Part shown: one piece after another, positions 20,548 through 29,096 of the stretch
How positions within the stretch are numbered: the first letter of the stretch is position 1
Layout of the letters: each line of letters begins with the position of its first letter
NCBI GenBank assembly: GCA_946184615.1
Contig: CAMHFN010000002.1
Location: 62,001 to 126,000, forward strand
Direction: 5' to 3'
From: an uncultured Bacteroidales bacterium
GTDB taxonomy: Bacteria; Bacteroidota; Bacteroidia; Bacteroidales; F082
Length of the DNA stretch: 64,000 nucleotides
The notes under the pieces: model-generated
What the model saw: the letters and a program-made list of their open reading frames with translations, nothing else
What the model was told of the DNA's origin: nothing
Databases searched by the model: none
Position numbers and translations under genes: made by a program

Positions 20548-22916
20548 AACCGCTGCTGACTTTTCTTCTTTGCCTTCTTTCCTTAAGCCTTTTTTCGCAA
20601 CAGCATACGGTCGCTGGAAAAGTCACAGACGCCCAAAACCGTCAGCCGATTGCCTTTGTCAACATCGTTGTTAATGAGGGACAATATGGTGGGATGAGCG
20701 ACATCAACGGAAGATACGAAATCAGCGCTGATGAGCCAATCCAGTCGTTGAAATTCTCTTGTTTGGGCTATGAAACCCTCGAAAAGACGGTGGAATCCAG
20801 CCGTTTGAACGTAGCGCTTGTCCCCAAGGCTTTTCAGCTGGGCGAGGTGACCGTCGAAGCAGGGGAGAACCCCGCCCACCGTATCATCGATAGCGTGATG
20901 GTGCACAAGAAGGATAATAACCCGAATTCTTTGGACTCGTACCGCTACAATATTTATGATCAGATGGTGTTCACCATCGACAGCAGCGACTTCGGCAAGA
21001 CCTTGGCTTCCGTACCGGAGAGTGCGGCGATGACCTCTTTTGACAGCCTGTTGAAGAAGAGCGACTTGATGATTATGGAGACTTACTCGGAGGTGCTGTT
21101 CCGTGCTCCCGACCATCAGCGGCAAAATGTATTGGGTACCAAGATGTCGGGATCCAAGGATGCCCAAGTGGTGTATCTAGCCAACAAGATGCAGAGCTCC
21201 AGCTTTTACGACGAAACAGTGAGCATTGCAGGAACGGATTACGTCAACCCGATTAGTCGGAATAGCAAAAACCATTATTTCTTCACCTTGGAAACCGTGA
21301 CACCGGCAGAGGGCTCGGATTCGCTGTACGTGATTTCGTTCCATCCCATGCGGGGGAGCACTTTCAGCGGCTTGCGTGGTACCATGACCATCCATTCCAA
21401 CGGCTGGGCGGTGCAGAATGTGAAGGCGGAGCCTGACCAGCAAGGAGGATTGTTCCGGATTAGCATACAGCAGTTGTATCAGATCATAGAGGGACGCTGG
21501 TTTCCCAAACAGTTGAATACCAACCTGGTGTTTCCGAGCATCGCGGCGGCGGTTGATGGCATGGCCTTCCCCATGGTAGCCATTGGAAAGAGCTATATCT
21601 CGGGGGTGGTGTTGCATCCTCATCTTCCAGAAAGTGCCTTCTCCGAAGTGGATTTGATGGTTCATGAAGAAGCAGGTTACCGCGACGATGCCTTTTGGAC
21701 CCAGCATCGCATCGACTCGTTGACGGAACGTATTTTGAATACGTACCATCTGGTGGATTCCTTGACCGAAGGCAGCGATATCTTCGATCGTGTGTTGAAC
21801 GTTACCACCAAGCTGCTGGAAGAATCGGCCGTGAGCCTCGGTCCTGTTGACCTCAATTTTGGCAGCATGCTTCGGCTCTCGACGTTTCGAGGATGGTATT
21901 TTGGTCTTCATCTCTCAACGAATGACCGTTTTTCGAGGTACATCCGTATCAGTGGATTCAATGGTTTTTGGACGCGGCTTGGCGATTTCGATTATGGGTT
22001 GGAGGGCAAATGGCTTATCAACCGTCAACACCAAATGGAGTTGGGAGCCCGTTTTGCCCACAAGTCTTTGGCTATGGGAGAGTTCAGCGGCTTTGGCGAA
22101 GGCGGCAACATCTTATCTGAAAACGAGTATCGATATACTTTTTATGAGAATGTCATGAGCCGTGGAAACAGCACCGAAGTGTTTTTCAATACCCGTCTCG
22201 CTCGTCATTTCAAGGTCTTTTTGACCGGAGGAGTTTACCGTAAAAACTACTTTCTGTCACCTTACGACAGTTTGCCGACCCAACGTTTTGCCAATGCGGA
22301 GTTGAAGTTGCGATTTGCTTATAAGGAAAAGTTCATTAGCACCCCTAAAGGGTTGCAGTCGCAAGGCACTGACTATCCGATTGTTTGGCTTTCGTACCAG
22401 CGTTCCTTCAAGGATGTGTTGGGCGGTGGGTATGCGTTTGACCGTATTAAGTTCCAAATGGAGAAGGATTTTCAGACACATTATTGGGGCAAATCGTCTG
22501 TGTTGTTGCAGGCAGGCTATGCCTCCAAAGGCTGTCCTGTAATGGAGACATTCAATATCATGGGTTCCTACGAGCCTTTTGGATTGTATTCCCCAGGCAG
22601 TTTCGCCACCATGCGCGAGAGCGAGTTTTTCTGCGACCGTTTTGTGTCGTTGTTTCTGAGTCACGATTTCCAAGGAATGTTGTGGAGTCCCCGTTCGGTA
22701 TGGTTCAAGCCTCAGCTGACCCTCTCCACTGCGATGGGATGGGGCGCGCCGACCATGACCCAGGGCTATTTTGAGAGCGGTTTTGTGGTGAAAGGATTGT
22801 TGTATACCCCACTGACAAACATGGGGCTAGGCGTGTTTTATCGCTATGGTCCCTACGCCAATCCGAAGGTTTTTGATAATTTTGCCTTTAAATATAGCAT
22901 TACCTTTGCCTTGTGA
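20544..22916 (+). CDS. DUF5686 outer-membrane protein with CarboxypepD-reg domain
   Basis: A 790-residue outer-membrane protein. After the signal peptide (FLLCLLSLSLFSQ) comes a carboxypeptidase-regulatory-like beta domain (VAGKVTDAQNRQPIAFVNIVV, SDINGRYEISA, residues 22-100). The DUF5686 region follows, starting at RIIDSVMVHKKDNNP, and ends in a C-terminal barrel. This architecture is common in Bacteroidota, and its function is not established; some members are linked to envelope stress. Its start overlaps the FtsB/DivIC gene by four bases and its stop overlaps apbE. Confidence 0.88.
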   Translation: MKPLLTFLLCLLSLSLFSQQHTVAGKVTDAQNRQPIAFVNIVVNEGQYGGMSDINGRYEISADEPIQSLKFSCLGYETLEKTVESSRLNVALVPKAFQLGEVTVEAGENPAHRIIDSVMVHKKDNNPNSLDSYRYNIYDQMVFTIDSSDFGKTLASVPESAAMTSFDSLLKKSDLMIMETYSEVLFRAPDHQRQNVLGTKMSGSKDAQVVYLANKMQSSSFYDETVSIAGTDYVNPISRNSKNHYFFTLETVTPAEGSDSLYVISFHPMRGSTFSGLRGTMTIHSNGWAVQNVKAEPDQQGGLFRISIQQLYQIIEGRWFPKQLNTNLVFPSIAAAVDGMAFPMVAIGKSYISGVVLHPHLPESAFSEVDLMVHEEAGYRDDAFWTQHRIDSLTERILNTYHLVDSLTEGSDIFDRVLNVTTKLLEESAVSLGPVDLNFGSMLRLSTFRGWYFGLHLSTNDRFSRYIRISGFNGFWTRLGDFDYGLEGKWLINRQHQMELGARFAHKSLAMGEFSGFGEGGNILSENEYRYTFYENVMSRGNSTEVFFNTRLARHFKVFLTGGVYRKNYFLSPYDSLPTQRFANAELKLRFAYKEKFISTPKGLQSQGTDYPIVWLSYQRSFKDVLGGGYAFDRIKFQMEKDFQTHYWGKSSVLLQAGYASKGCPVMETFNIMGSYEPFGLYSPGSFATMRESEFFCDRFVSLFLSHDFQGMLWSPRSVWFKPQLTLSTAMGWGAPTMTQGYFESGFVVKGLLYTPLTNMGLGVFYRYGPYANPKVFDNFAFKYSITFAL

Positions 22917-23893
22917 AAAAAATACTGTTGATATTCATCCCCTTGTTCCTCGCTTCCTGCCTGCACCGTCCCCAAAGAATGGTCTTGGAAGGCCTAGCCC
23001 AAGGTTCCTATTATGCCATTACCTATTACGATGACCAAGCACGTAACTTCAAGCAAGGCGTGGATTCTATTTTCCATGCCATCGACCTCTCCGTCAACCT
23101 TTGGGTGGACAGTTCCGTCATCTGTAAGGTGAACCGTAACGAAGATGTAATATTGGACAATATATTTATTGATAATTTTAATATTGCTCAAAAAGCTGCT
23201 GAACTTTCTGGTGGATATTTCGATCCCACCATCTCGCCCTTAGTGGAAGTTTGGGGCTTTAGCGCCAAGGAAAGCATGGAACTTACCTCTGTGATGATTG
23301 ACAGTTTGAAGTCGCTGGTGGATTATCGGAACATCCGTATCGAGGACGGCAAGGTGGTGAAAGCCGATCCTGCCATGCGTCTCGATTTCAATGCCATTGC
23401 CCAGGGTTATACTTCCGACAGAATCGGGGCCTATCTGGAGTCGAAAGGAGTTTTGAATTACCTGGTCGATGTGGGTGGGGAGATCCTGGCCCGAGGCGGA
23501 AAGCCTGATGGTTCTCCTTGGGTGGTAGGTATTGAGAAGCCTGCGGCCAACTGGGATTCTGACCGAGTGGTGCAGCAACGAGTGGAGGTAAGGGATCAAG
23601 GCATCGTCACTTCTGGCAGTTATCGGAAATATGTAGAACGTGACGGTAAACGGTATTCGCATAGCATCGACCCCACCACAGGGTATCCGGTAGAGCATAA
23701 CCTCTTGAGTGCCACGGTCATCGCTGAAACATCCGTTTGGGCTGACGCCTTGGCCTCCATCTGTATGGTCATGGGCATGGAGCGTTCGCTTGACATCATC
23801 AACAGTTTGGAGGGCGTGGAGGCCTATTACATCTTTGTTAACGATAAGGGTGAGTTGGAGACCTTTGCTACTGAAGGCTTTCAACCTCTCTAA
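22913..23893 (+). CDS. apbE: ApbE-type FAD:protein FMN transferase, lipoprotein
   Basis: Flavin transferase that attaches FMN to a Thr of target proteins such as NqrB/RnfG subunits on the periplasmic side. It starts at GTG 22913 overlapping the upstream stop (GTGA). The lipoprotein signal is LLIFIPLFLASC with Cys16. The ApbE fold shows LAQGSYYAITYY, GGYFDPTISPLVEVWGF, RLDFNAIAQGYTSDRIG, VDVGGEILARG, and HSIDPTTGYPV with metal-binding residues. The 326 residues are normal for the family. Confidence 0.95.
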   Translation: MKKILLIFIPLFLASCLHRPQRMVLEGLAQGSYYAITYYDDQARNFKQGVDSIFHAIDLSVNLWVDSSVICKVNRNEDVILDNIFIDNFNIAQKAAELSGGYFDPTISPLVEVWGFSAKESMELTSVMIDSLKSLVDYRNIRIEDGKVVKADPAMRLDFNAIAQGYTSDRIGAYLESKGVLNYLVDVGGEILARGGKPDGSPWVVGIEKPAANWDSDRVVQQRVEVRDQGIVTSGSYRKYVERDGKRYSHSIDPTTGYPVEHNLLSATVIAETSVWADALASICMVMGMERSLDIINSLEGVEAYYIFVNDKGELETFATEGFQPL

Positions 23894-23920
23894 ATTCTAA
23901 ATTCTTAATTCTAGATTAAC

Positions 23921-24466
23921 TTGGTCATTCTCTTCAATAAACCCTACGGCGTTTTGAGCCAATTCACTCCCGAGGCGGGTCACCGGGCCTTGGACGAGTT
24001 TGGTTTTCCTCCTGGCGTGTATGCTGCGGGCCGATTGGACCATGACAGCGAAGGTGCATTGCTGTTGACCGACGAAGGAAAGTTGATCAAGCGTTTGCTC
24101 GACCCCATGTTTGAACATCCTCGCACCTATTTGGCCCAGGTAGACGGACAAATCACGCCCGAAGCCATTAAGCAACTCTCCAAGGGTGTTGTCATCAAGG
24201 GCTATCGCACCAAGCCCTGCAAAGCCGAACTTGTCGCACCGCCCGACCATCTTTGGGAGCGGGTGCCGCCCATTCGTTATCGAGCCAACATCCCTACCAG
24301 TTGGGTCAAGCTCACCTTGATTGAAGGCAAGAACCGTCAGGTGCGCCATAGCACTGCTGCGGTAGGTTTTCCCACCTTGCGCTTGATTCGTGTTCAGATT
24401 GGGAACCTCTCTTTGGGCGACCTTCAGCCTGGCCAGTGGCGGGTGGTCACGGAGCGGATTATCTGA
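23921..24466 (+). CDS. RluE/RsuA-family pseudouridine synthase
   Basis: Enzyme converting a uridine of ribosomal RNA to pseudouridine. The family core is clear: FNKPYGVLSQFT and the catalytic motif AGRLDHDSEGALLLT with Asp40, then KTY-like RTYLAQVDG and EGKNRQVRH. It lacks an S4 domain and has 181 residues, which matches RluE, the enzyme for 23S rRNA U2457 in E. coli. The likely start is TTG 23921, since no ATG precedes the conserved region. It comes 27 bases after apbE. Confidence 0.88.
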   Translation: MVILFNKPYGVLSQFTPEAGHRALDEFGFPPGVYAAGRLDHDSEGALLLTDEGKLIKRLLDPMFEHPRTYLAQVDGQITPEAIKQLSKGVVIKGYRTKPCKAELVAPPDHLWERVPPIRYRANIPTSWVKLTLIEGKNRQVRHSTAAVGFPTLRLIRVQIGNLSLGDLQPGQWRVVTERII

Positions 24467-24492
24467 AGTTATTCGAGAAAAATAGCCCTAGT

Positions 24493-25170
24493 TTATCTCC
24501 AACTCTCCATGAGGGAAGGCTCCACCACCAATTGCTCCAGTTCTTCTAGAAAATCGTGTCTCGGGATGGGGTAGGCTCCGAGGCTTTTGAGGTGTGGGGT
24601 CTCCTGCTGGCAGTCGATGAGCTTGAAATCATGGGCTTTTAGGAACTGATGCAAATGATAAAATGCCACTTTGGAGGCATCGCTCACCGTGTGGAACATC
24701 GACTCACCGAAGAAGGCCTTGCCGATGGCGACGCCGTACAAGCCACCTACTAGATGGCCGTCCAAATAAGATTCAAAAGAGTGGGCAAAACCTAATTCGT
24801 GCAACTTGCAGTAGGCTTCCAACATGTCATTGGAAATCCAGGTGCCATCCTGTCCCTCGCGAGGGGTGTCGGCGCAGTGCTGCATCACCGAACGGAAGGC
24901 CGTGTCAATGCGCACATCGAATTTCCTTGAATTCAGCGTATGCCGTAGCGATTTGCTCACCTTCATCTCGCCAGGACGGATGATGAGCCTCGGGTCGAGG
25001 GACCACCAGAGTATAGGATCTTCCTCGCTGTACCACGGGAAGATGCCGTTGGCGTAAGCGTTGAGCAGTCGCAGTGGAGAAAGGTCGCCGCCGATGGCCA
25101 ACAGTCCATCTTTTTCGGCCAATTCTGCCGAAGGGAAGGCGTAGTCGTTGTCGTTGAGGCGGAATAGCAT
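24493..25170 (-). CDS. aat: leucyl/phenylalanyl-tRNA-protein transferase Aat
   Basis: N-end-rule enzyme adding Leu or Phe from aminoacyl-tRNA to proteins starting with Arg or Lys, which marks them for ClpS/ClpAP. Signature stretches are present: FPSAELAEKDGLLAIGGDLS, YANGIFPWYSEEDPILWWSLDPR, SFESYLDGHLVGGLYGVAIGKAFFGESMF, and LIDCQQETPHLKSLGA. The length of 225 is normal. The gene faces away from the accessory block that begins about 40 bases upstream. Confidence 0.95.
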   Translation of the reverse strand: MLFRLNDNDYAFPSAELAEKDGLLAIGGDLSPLRLLNAYANGIFPWYSEEDPILWWSLDPRLIIRPGEMKVSKSLRHTLNSRKFDVRIDTAFRSVMQHCADTPREGQDGTWISNDMLEAYCKLHELGFAHSFESYLDGHLVGGLYGVAIGKAFFGESMFHTVSDASKVAFYHLHQFLKAHDFKLIDCQQETPHLKSLGAYPIPRHDFLEELEQLVVEPSLMESWR

Positions 25171-25187
25171 AAGTCAAAAATGAAAAA

Positions 25188-25204
25188 AGCCGCTTTTAGC
25201 GGCT
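25188..25204 (-). terminator. terminator, probably the original one of tRNA-Lys
   Basis: The stem AGCCGCT/AGCGGCT with loop TTT has an A-run at its left, giving a U-tract for leftward transcription. It stands nine bases beyond the partial tRNA-Lys 3' end at 25213-25227 and just before aat. It therefore fits as the terminator of a tRNA-Lys gene that was later separated from it. Confidence 0.6.
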
Positions 25205-25212
25205 CTTTTGCT

Positions 25213-25227
25213 GTACTCCCGCAGGGG
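25213..25227. repeat. left copy of tRNA-Lys 3' end (candidate attL)
   Basis: Fifteen bases identical to 48633-48647 and in the same direction. They cover the discriminator, the acceptor 3' strand and part of the T-arm of the tRNA-Lys gene. No other part of a tRNA can be found here. This is the pattern left by integration into a tRNA 3' end. Confidence 0.6.
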
Positions 25228-25351
25228 ATAGACCGAAGCCGCTTCAAACCTGCAAATTTATGCAAAAATATGATTATTAATTGATTCCGAAAAATTGAAA
25301 TCGGCTCATTAGGCAACGATATGAAGGAATATGCAAGGAAAACACAAAAAT

Positions 25352-25369
25352 GTTTCAGCTATGTTTCAG
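25352..25369 (+). repeat. doubled GTTTCAG motif, left island end
   Basis: GTTTCAG occurs at 25352-25358 and 25363-25369, 11 bases apart. The same doublet with the same 11-base period and orientation lies at 48552-48569 near the other end. These could be arm-type binding sites of a recombinase. Confidence 0.4.
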
Positions 25370-25411
25370 TAAAAAAGCTGGTAAAATAGTGTTGCCAAAG
25401 CACAAGCTTTT

Positions 25412-26407
25412 TTATTGATACTGCTCCAACGCCTGCTTCAATAGTTGCTTATGCTTGTCAACCAACTCCTGGGGTCCGAGAATAGTGATAAAAGGAGCGT
25501 ATGACAACAACACTTGTTCCAGTTCGAAGTTGAGTTTCACATCAAGGGTGACATCCAGTGTGTTATCGTCAACCCAATTTCTGTGTTGGGAACTATGAAG
25601 AGGTTTGGTGTATAGGTAATGTGCAGTTTTGCCGTGAACAAGGAAGTGTATCTTCTCCACGGGTGCATTATCAAGATTGGTCACGCCTATTATATCATCG
25701 AAATAATATTTCCAATCAATGTCTAAAGAGGTGTACGGAAGTTTTGTGGATTCAATGTTTTGGATACGGTCTAAAGCAAGATTCCAAATCTGGTCGGGAT
25801 GATTTTGCTCCATACCAAAGACAAACCATCGCCCATTGTACTGTTTCAAGAATTGGGGGTGATAGATGAAGTCTTGCGTTTCCTCATCAAAAGGCTTATA
25901 TGTGATTTTCATCACAGTGTTTTCTTGGATGGCATTGAACAGAGGCCTGATAAATGCTGTTCCTTCGACGTCCGCATTGTAATCTAACCCAAAACAAGGT
26001 TTGGCGTTAGTGTTGTAGGCCATCATGCCGATTGTTGCCAAACTGTTATCCATGCCTTTGAACTGTGGCAGACCGTCAATCGTGCCTAAAGCATCGACGG
26101 CGGATTGGATGTATTTCAGTTGCTCGTCCGTTAGCGGCTTCTTTTCAATGGAAAAGTCAAGGTCGCTGTAGCGGTAATAAACTCCTCCTTCCCAACGATA
26201 AGCCTTGATGGGTGCCGACCAGCCTTCTTCGCTTCGCATATAGGCGATGTCCATGCGGATGGTTCTCAGGCTGATTCCTTTTTCTTTGAAGCTAAGCGCT
26301 TCGTTGCATTTGTCAATCAAGTCTTGAATTGAATACCTGCCGACCGGGTTTCTGAAGCATTTGTCAAGGACTCGGTACCTTAAAAAAGAGTCTTTTGTAA
26401 TGGGCAT
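25412..26407 (-). CDS. WYL-domain transcriptional regulator
   Basis: DNA-binding regulator with an N-terminal helix-turn-helix (residues 1-85, YSIQDLIDKCNEAL...ISLRTIRMDIAYMRS). A WYL ligand-binding domain follows at about 140-240, in which the usual signature reads NGRWFVFGM, and then a C-terminal dimer/extension region. Such proteins often control defence islands and may bind nucleic-acid ligands. ATG 26407 is chosen, with a minus-strand -7 box at 26426-26433. A palindrome (26449-26465) lies between it and the divergent gene, as expected for its own operator. Confidence 0.88.
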   Translation of the reverse strand: MPITKDSFLRYRVLDKCFRNPVGRYSIQDLIDKCNEALSFKEKGISLRTIRMDIAYMRSEEGWSAPIKAYRWEGGVYYRYSDLDFSIEKKPLTDEQLKYIQSAVDALGTIDGLPQFKGMDNSLATIGMMAYNTNAKPCFGLDYNADVEGTAFIRPLFNAIQENTVMKITYKPFDEETQDFIYHPQFLKQYNGRWFVFGMEQNHPDQIWNLALDRIQNIESTKLPYTSLDIDWKYYFDDIIGVTNLDNAPVEKIHFLVHGKTAHYLYTKPLHSSQHRNWVDDNTLDVTLDVKLNFELEQVLLSYAPFITILGPQELVDKHKQLLKQALEQYQ

Positions 26408-26425
26408 AATTATGTGGATTTTTTG

Positions 26426-26433
26426 CAAAAATA
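26426..26433 (-). promoter_or_regulatory. -7 promoter box for the WYL regulator
   Basis: Reads TATTTTTG on the minus strand, 18 bases before the ATG at 26407. The palindromic operator begins 15 bases upstream of it, so a bound regulator would affect both divergent promoters. Confidence 0.5.
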
Positions 26434-26448
26434 CAATTTATTTCATCT

Positions 26449-26465
26449 GTGCAATATGGTTGCAC
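26449..26465. promoter_or_regulatory. operator A, GTGCAA-N5-TTGCAC
   Basis: Perfect palindrome with six-base arms and a five-base centre, followed after exactly 10 bases by the -7-like box CATTTTTG (26476-26483) of the gene at 26507. It lies between this gene and the divergent WYL regulator. Copies B, C and D have the same arms and spacing. Confidence 0.75.
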
Positions 26466-26506
26466 ACATAATCTTCATTTTTGCAGCTGAAAACAAAACC
26501 GAACCC

Positions 26507-27064
26507 ATGACCAAAACCAAACGAAATATGAAAAGAGAACAACGCTTTATGAAGGCTGTGAGCCGCAAAATGACCAAGGCAGGCTTTGAATGCAAGATGA
26601 TGGACAACCATTTCATTGTAATCAAGGACGGCAAGCCATTCGAGGTGGAGATATGGAACACCCCGGGTTGGATGAAACGCAGGGTACACTTCAACCTTAA
26701 CTTTGCTTTCGACGACATGGATCAGGTGATGCCGGAAGGGCTGATGTGGCTGACCTCGGAGTGTAACAACCACAGCGACTACACCACCACGCGCTTGTTG
26801 CGTGACCATTTTTCTTGTTGTGTGGAGACATCGGTTCGTTCAGCCAAGGAGTTTGTGAGGGAGTTTGGATTCGCCTTCAAGCAAATCGAGATCACATACA
26901 AGGGTCTGGTTGCGAACTACTCAAAAATAAAAGAAGAGTTCAAGGAGCAACCTGCACCTCGTCCCATTGGTTTCTTGGCCGACCGTTACATGGAAGAGGT
27001 GAAAGAGTTGAATGAGTGCAAATTGGTTGCACAGACCTATACTACTTTTGCAGCGGAACAATAA
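26507..27064 (+). CDS. unrecognised protein, first gene of the operator-linked set
   Basis: About 185 residues with no signal or membrane helix and a strongly basic N-terminus (MTKTKRNMKREQRFMKAVSRKMTKAGF). It has an alpha-beta look (FIVIKDGKPFEVEIWNTPGWMKRRVHFNLNFAFDDM) and ends rich in Glu and Lys. The start is ATG 26507 or ATG 26528, both downstream of operator A and its promoter; the longer reading from 26414 would cross the operator. The last codons contain operator B of the next gene. No family is recognised. Confidence 0.75.
   Translation: MTKTKRNMKREQRFMKAVSRKMTKAGFECKMMDNHFIVIKDGKPFEVEIWNTPGWMKRRVHFNLNFAFDDMDQVMPEGLMWLTSECNNHSDYTTTRLLRDHFSCCVETSVRSAKEFVREFGFAFKQIEITYKGLVANYSKIKEEFKEQPAPRPIGFLADRYMEEVKELNECKLVAQTYTTFAAEQ
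27016..27032. promoter_or_regulatory. operator B, GTGCAA-N5-TTGCAC
   Basis: Perfect palindrome inside the last codons of the preceding gene, exactly 10 bases before TACTTTTG (27043-27050). It drives the WG-repeat gene at 27076. Confidence 0.75.
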
Positions 27065-27075
27065 AAACAAAGATC

Positions 27076-27606
27076 ATGAGAATTCTAAATCAAAACACGT
27101 ACAACGAAGTAACGGTAGCCCAGAACGAAAGGCACCAATGGGGTGTAATTGATTCAAAGGGTAATGTCGTTGTTCCATTCGGAAAATATGATTGGATTGA
27201 TGGCTTTGACCAGGGGTTGGCTCGCGTCAATAAAAGGGTTGTGATTGATCAAATCAGTTTTTTGAAAAAAAAGGTTTGGGGTATTATTAATGAGAAGGGG
27301 GAAGAGGTCCTGCCTCTGGAATATGAAGAAATATGGAATTTCTTTGGCAAGAATAGGTATTCGACCAAAGTTGTAAAGGATGGTGAGCAGGATGATGTGT
27401 TCTTCTGCGATCTTAATCCAGAACTGCCGGATAGAAGAAGGGGTGGCCGTTGTGGTTGGTCCGATGATTACCATGATTGTCGTGAGGATTCGTATGATGA
27501 TCTTTATTTCGACATCGACAAATGCTATGACGAGCAAGGGCGTTTTGATTACGAACGGCTTGAAGATGCCATTCTGGATGGGGAATATGTCCCTGAAGAT
27601 TGGTAA
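27076..27606 (+). CDS. WG-repeat protein
   Basis: A 176-residue protein with two WG (KWG-type) beta repeats, QWGVIDSKGNVVVPFGKYDWIDGFDQGLARV and KVWGIINEKGEEVLPLEYEEI, followed by an acidic tail rich in Asp and Tyr. WG repeats build small beta folds used for protein contacts, and some are linked to phage defence or secretion, but no activity can be assigned. ATG 27076 fits the promoter at 27043-27050. No signal peptide is present, so it acts in the cytoplasm. Confidence 0.78.
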   Translation: MRILNQNTYNEVTVAQNERHQWGVIDSKGNVVVPFGKYDWIDGFDQGLARVNKRVVIDQISFLKKKVWGIINEKGEEVLPLEYEEIWNFFGKNRYSTKVVKDGEQDDVFFCDLNPELPDRRRGGRCGWSDDYHDCREDSYDDLYFDIDKCYDEQGRFDYERLEDAILDGEYVPEDW

Positions 27607-27648
27607 AAACACCTAACCGGTAAAGAATTGAACCAAAAAACAAAAGAA

Positions 27649-28290
27649 ATGAATTACAACGAACAACGTATTAAGCAAGAAACGCTGAAAAAAGAGTTCT
27701 GTGAATTACTTCAAAGCACGCATCGCGAAGGAGTTGACTATGTCATTGAAGACCTCGAGAGTCTGGGCTTTTTTGACGCACCGGCTTCCACGAAGTTTCA
27801 CCTCAATTACGATGGTGGTCTTTGCGAACACTCGCTCAATGTGTGCAAAATCGGCTTGGTGTTGCGCGAAGAGATGATCAAATTATCGTCCGCTTCTGAA
27901 GCTTATCTGAAAAAAGACAGTGTTATTATTGCGACTTTACTTCACGATGTTTGCAAAGCCGAGATATATAAAAAGGTGATGAAGCGGCAGAAAAACGAGT
28001 GCGGTATCTGGGAAGACGTTCCAGGGTTTGACGTGGATTACTCCAGCTTTCCTATGGGACATGGTGAGAAATCCGTTATTCGCCTTCTCCTATCGGGCCT
28101 TGAACTCACTGACGAAGAGATGCTTGCTATTCGATGGCACATGAGTGCTTGGGACCTTGCTTTCCATAGCCCTGAACAGAAGAACAACCTCAACATGGCC
28201 AGAGACCTTTACCCGTTATGCACTTTGTTACAATCGGCCGATGGTTTGGCCTCTAGTATTATTGAGCGAAAAGAGCAGAACCGGGATTAA
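27649..28290 (+). CDS. HD-domain hydrolase
   Basis: Metal-dependent phosphohydrolase fold of 213 residues. The HD signature is present as LCEHSLNV (His61), TLLHDVCKAEIY (His99-Asp100), FPMGHGEKS and AIRWHMSAWD, which matches the spacing of stand-alone HD proteins acting on nucleotides or nucleic acids. The conserved N-terminal lead FFDAPASTKFHLNYDGGL is as in other Bacteroidota members. It lies 42 bases after the WG-repeat gene, probably on the same transcript from operator B. Confidence 0.85.
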   Translation: MNYNEQRIKQETLKKEFCELLQSTHREGVDYVIEDLESLGFFDAPASTKFHLNYDGGLCEHSLNVCKIGLVLREEMIKLSSASEAYLKKDSVIIATLLHDVCKAEIYKKVMKRQKNECGIWEDVPGFDVDYSSFPMGHGEKSVIRLLLSGLELTDEEMLAIRWHMSAWDLAFHSPEQKNNLNMARDLYPLCTLLQSADGLASSIIERKEQNRD

Positions 28291-28306
28291 AGCATAAAAT
28301 AGCAGA

Positions 28307-28323
28307 GTGCAAATTGGTTGCAC
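28307..28323. promoter_or_regulatory. operator C, GTGCAA-N5-TTGCAC
   Basis: The same 17 bases as operator B, again exactly 10 bases before a -7 box (TATTTTTG, 28334-28341). It controls the aspartyl-protease-like gene at 28387. Confidence 0.78.
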
Positions 28324-28386
28324 AGATAGGATATATTTTTGCAATCGAAACAAACGAAAACACAAACCATTAAAACCAAAAAAGAT

Positions 28387-28845
28387 ATGAAACAGTCAAT
28401 CGCCTACGGAATGGAAAAAGCCAAAGCCCCCTTCATCATCTTGTCATGTGAAGGTCACGATTTTTATTTCCTCATTGATACCGGCTCTACCGACAATCAT
28501 TTAATAGCCTATGGCTATGAATATCTGAAAAAGTATTTTCCTAATAGTCTTTCTGATATGCAGAAAGATACGTCCTATTCAACTGCGGGTGTTGGAGGAG
28601 AGTTTGAATGTTTAACCTGCGAGTTCAGTTTTGATTTTGGTACGGAACGTCATAAAGATGTTTTTGGTATTCTGCCATCATCGGAGGTGTTCTTCCGTAT
28701 TTCCCAGTTACTCGATAGCCCTGTTTGCGGTATTATTGGCAACAAGTTCCTGGCAGAGCATGGGGTTGTGATTGATTATGGCAATCAGATGATATATACC
28801 AAGCGAAACTACAATACGAAAAAAAGAGTTGCAACCTTGCAATAA
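28387..28845 (+). CDS. retropepsin-like aspartyl protease
   Basis: Single-domain aspartic protease fold of 152 residues, half the size of pepsin, so it should act as a dimer. The active-site triad is DTGS at residues 31-34 in FLIDTGSTDNHL. The later hydrophobic-Gly motif is GIIGNKFLAEHGVVIDYGNQMIY. No signal peptide is seen, so a cytoplasmic role is likely. ATG 28387 fits operator C and its promoter. The gene immediately precedes the retron and its tail carries a palindrome placed before the retron promoter. Confidence 0.8.
   Translation: MKQSIAYGMEKAKAPFIILSCEGHDFYFLIDTGSTDNHLIAYGYEYLKKYFPNSLSDMQKDTSYSTAGVGGEFECLTCEFSFDFGTERHKDVFGILPSSEVFFRISQLLDSPVCGIIGNKFLAEHGVVIDYGNQMIYTKRNYNTKKRVATLQ
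28829..28842. promoter_or_regulatory. distal palindrome before retron promoter
   Basis: TTGCAA-CC-TTGCAA at the end of the protease gene. Its right arm begins 33 bases before the -7 box TATATTTG (28870-28877). The palindromes at 35791 and 57691 have the same 33-base distance to their promoters. Confidence 0.55.
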
Positions 28846-28882
28846 TTCGGGAGATAAGAAACTATTAATTATATTTGCAATC

Positions 28883-29075
28883 GTTCTTTGAAAAGGTGTT
28901 ACGGACCAGCTTAATTTGACTTCGCCATCTGAATTGGGTGGTTACTTTGACAATGTTGGTATTGTCATTCTGTCAGTTATTCCTATATTCGTTTCGTATG
29001 TTTATGTATGATTATATATGAAGTCGGAGCGGAATCATATCTTAAGAAGTTAAGCCTCCGTAACACCTTTGACAA
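28883..29075 (+). ncRNA. retron msr-msd RNA
   Basis: Structured non-coding RNA directly upstream of the reverse transcriptase. Its ends are 14-bp perfect arms: a1 at 28892-28905 (AAAGGTGTTACGGA) and a2 at 29057-29070. The AGC just after a1 (28908-28910) offers the branching G of retrons. A hairpin GACAAT/ATTGTC (28949-28966) belongs to the msr part. The A+T-rich stretch 28980-29050 can fold into the long msd hairpin. The -7 box at 28870-28877 places the 5' end near 28883, just before a1. Confidence 0.85.
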
Positions 29076-29096
29076 GAACAAAACGGAGTTGAGAAT

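Noticed and set aside
25213-25270. A second tRNA gene at the left island end
   Set aside because: Only the last 15 bases match; no D-arm, anticodon arm or acceptor 5' strand can be drawn.
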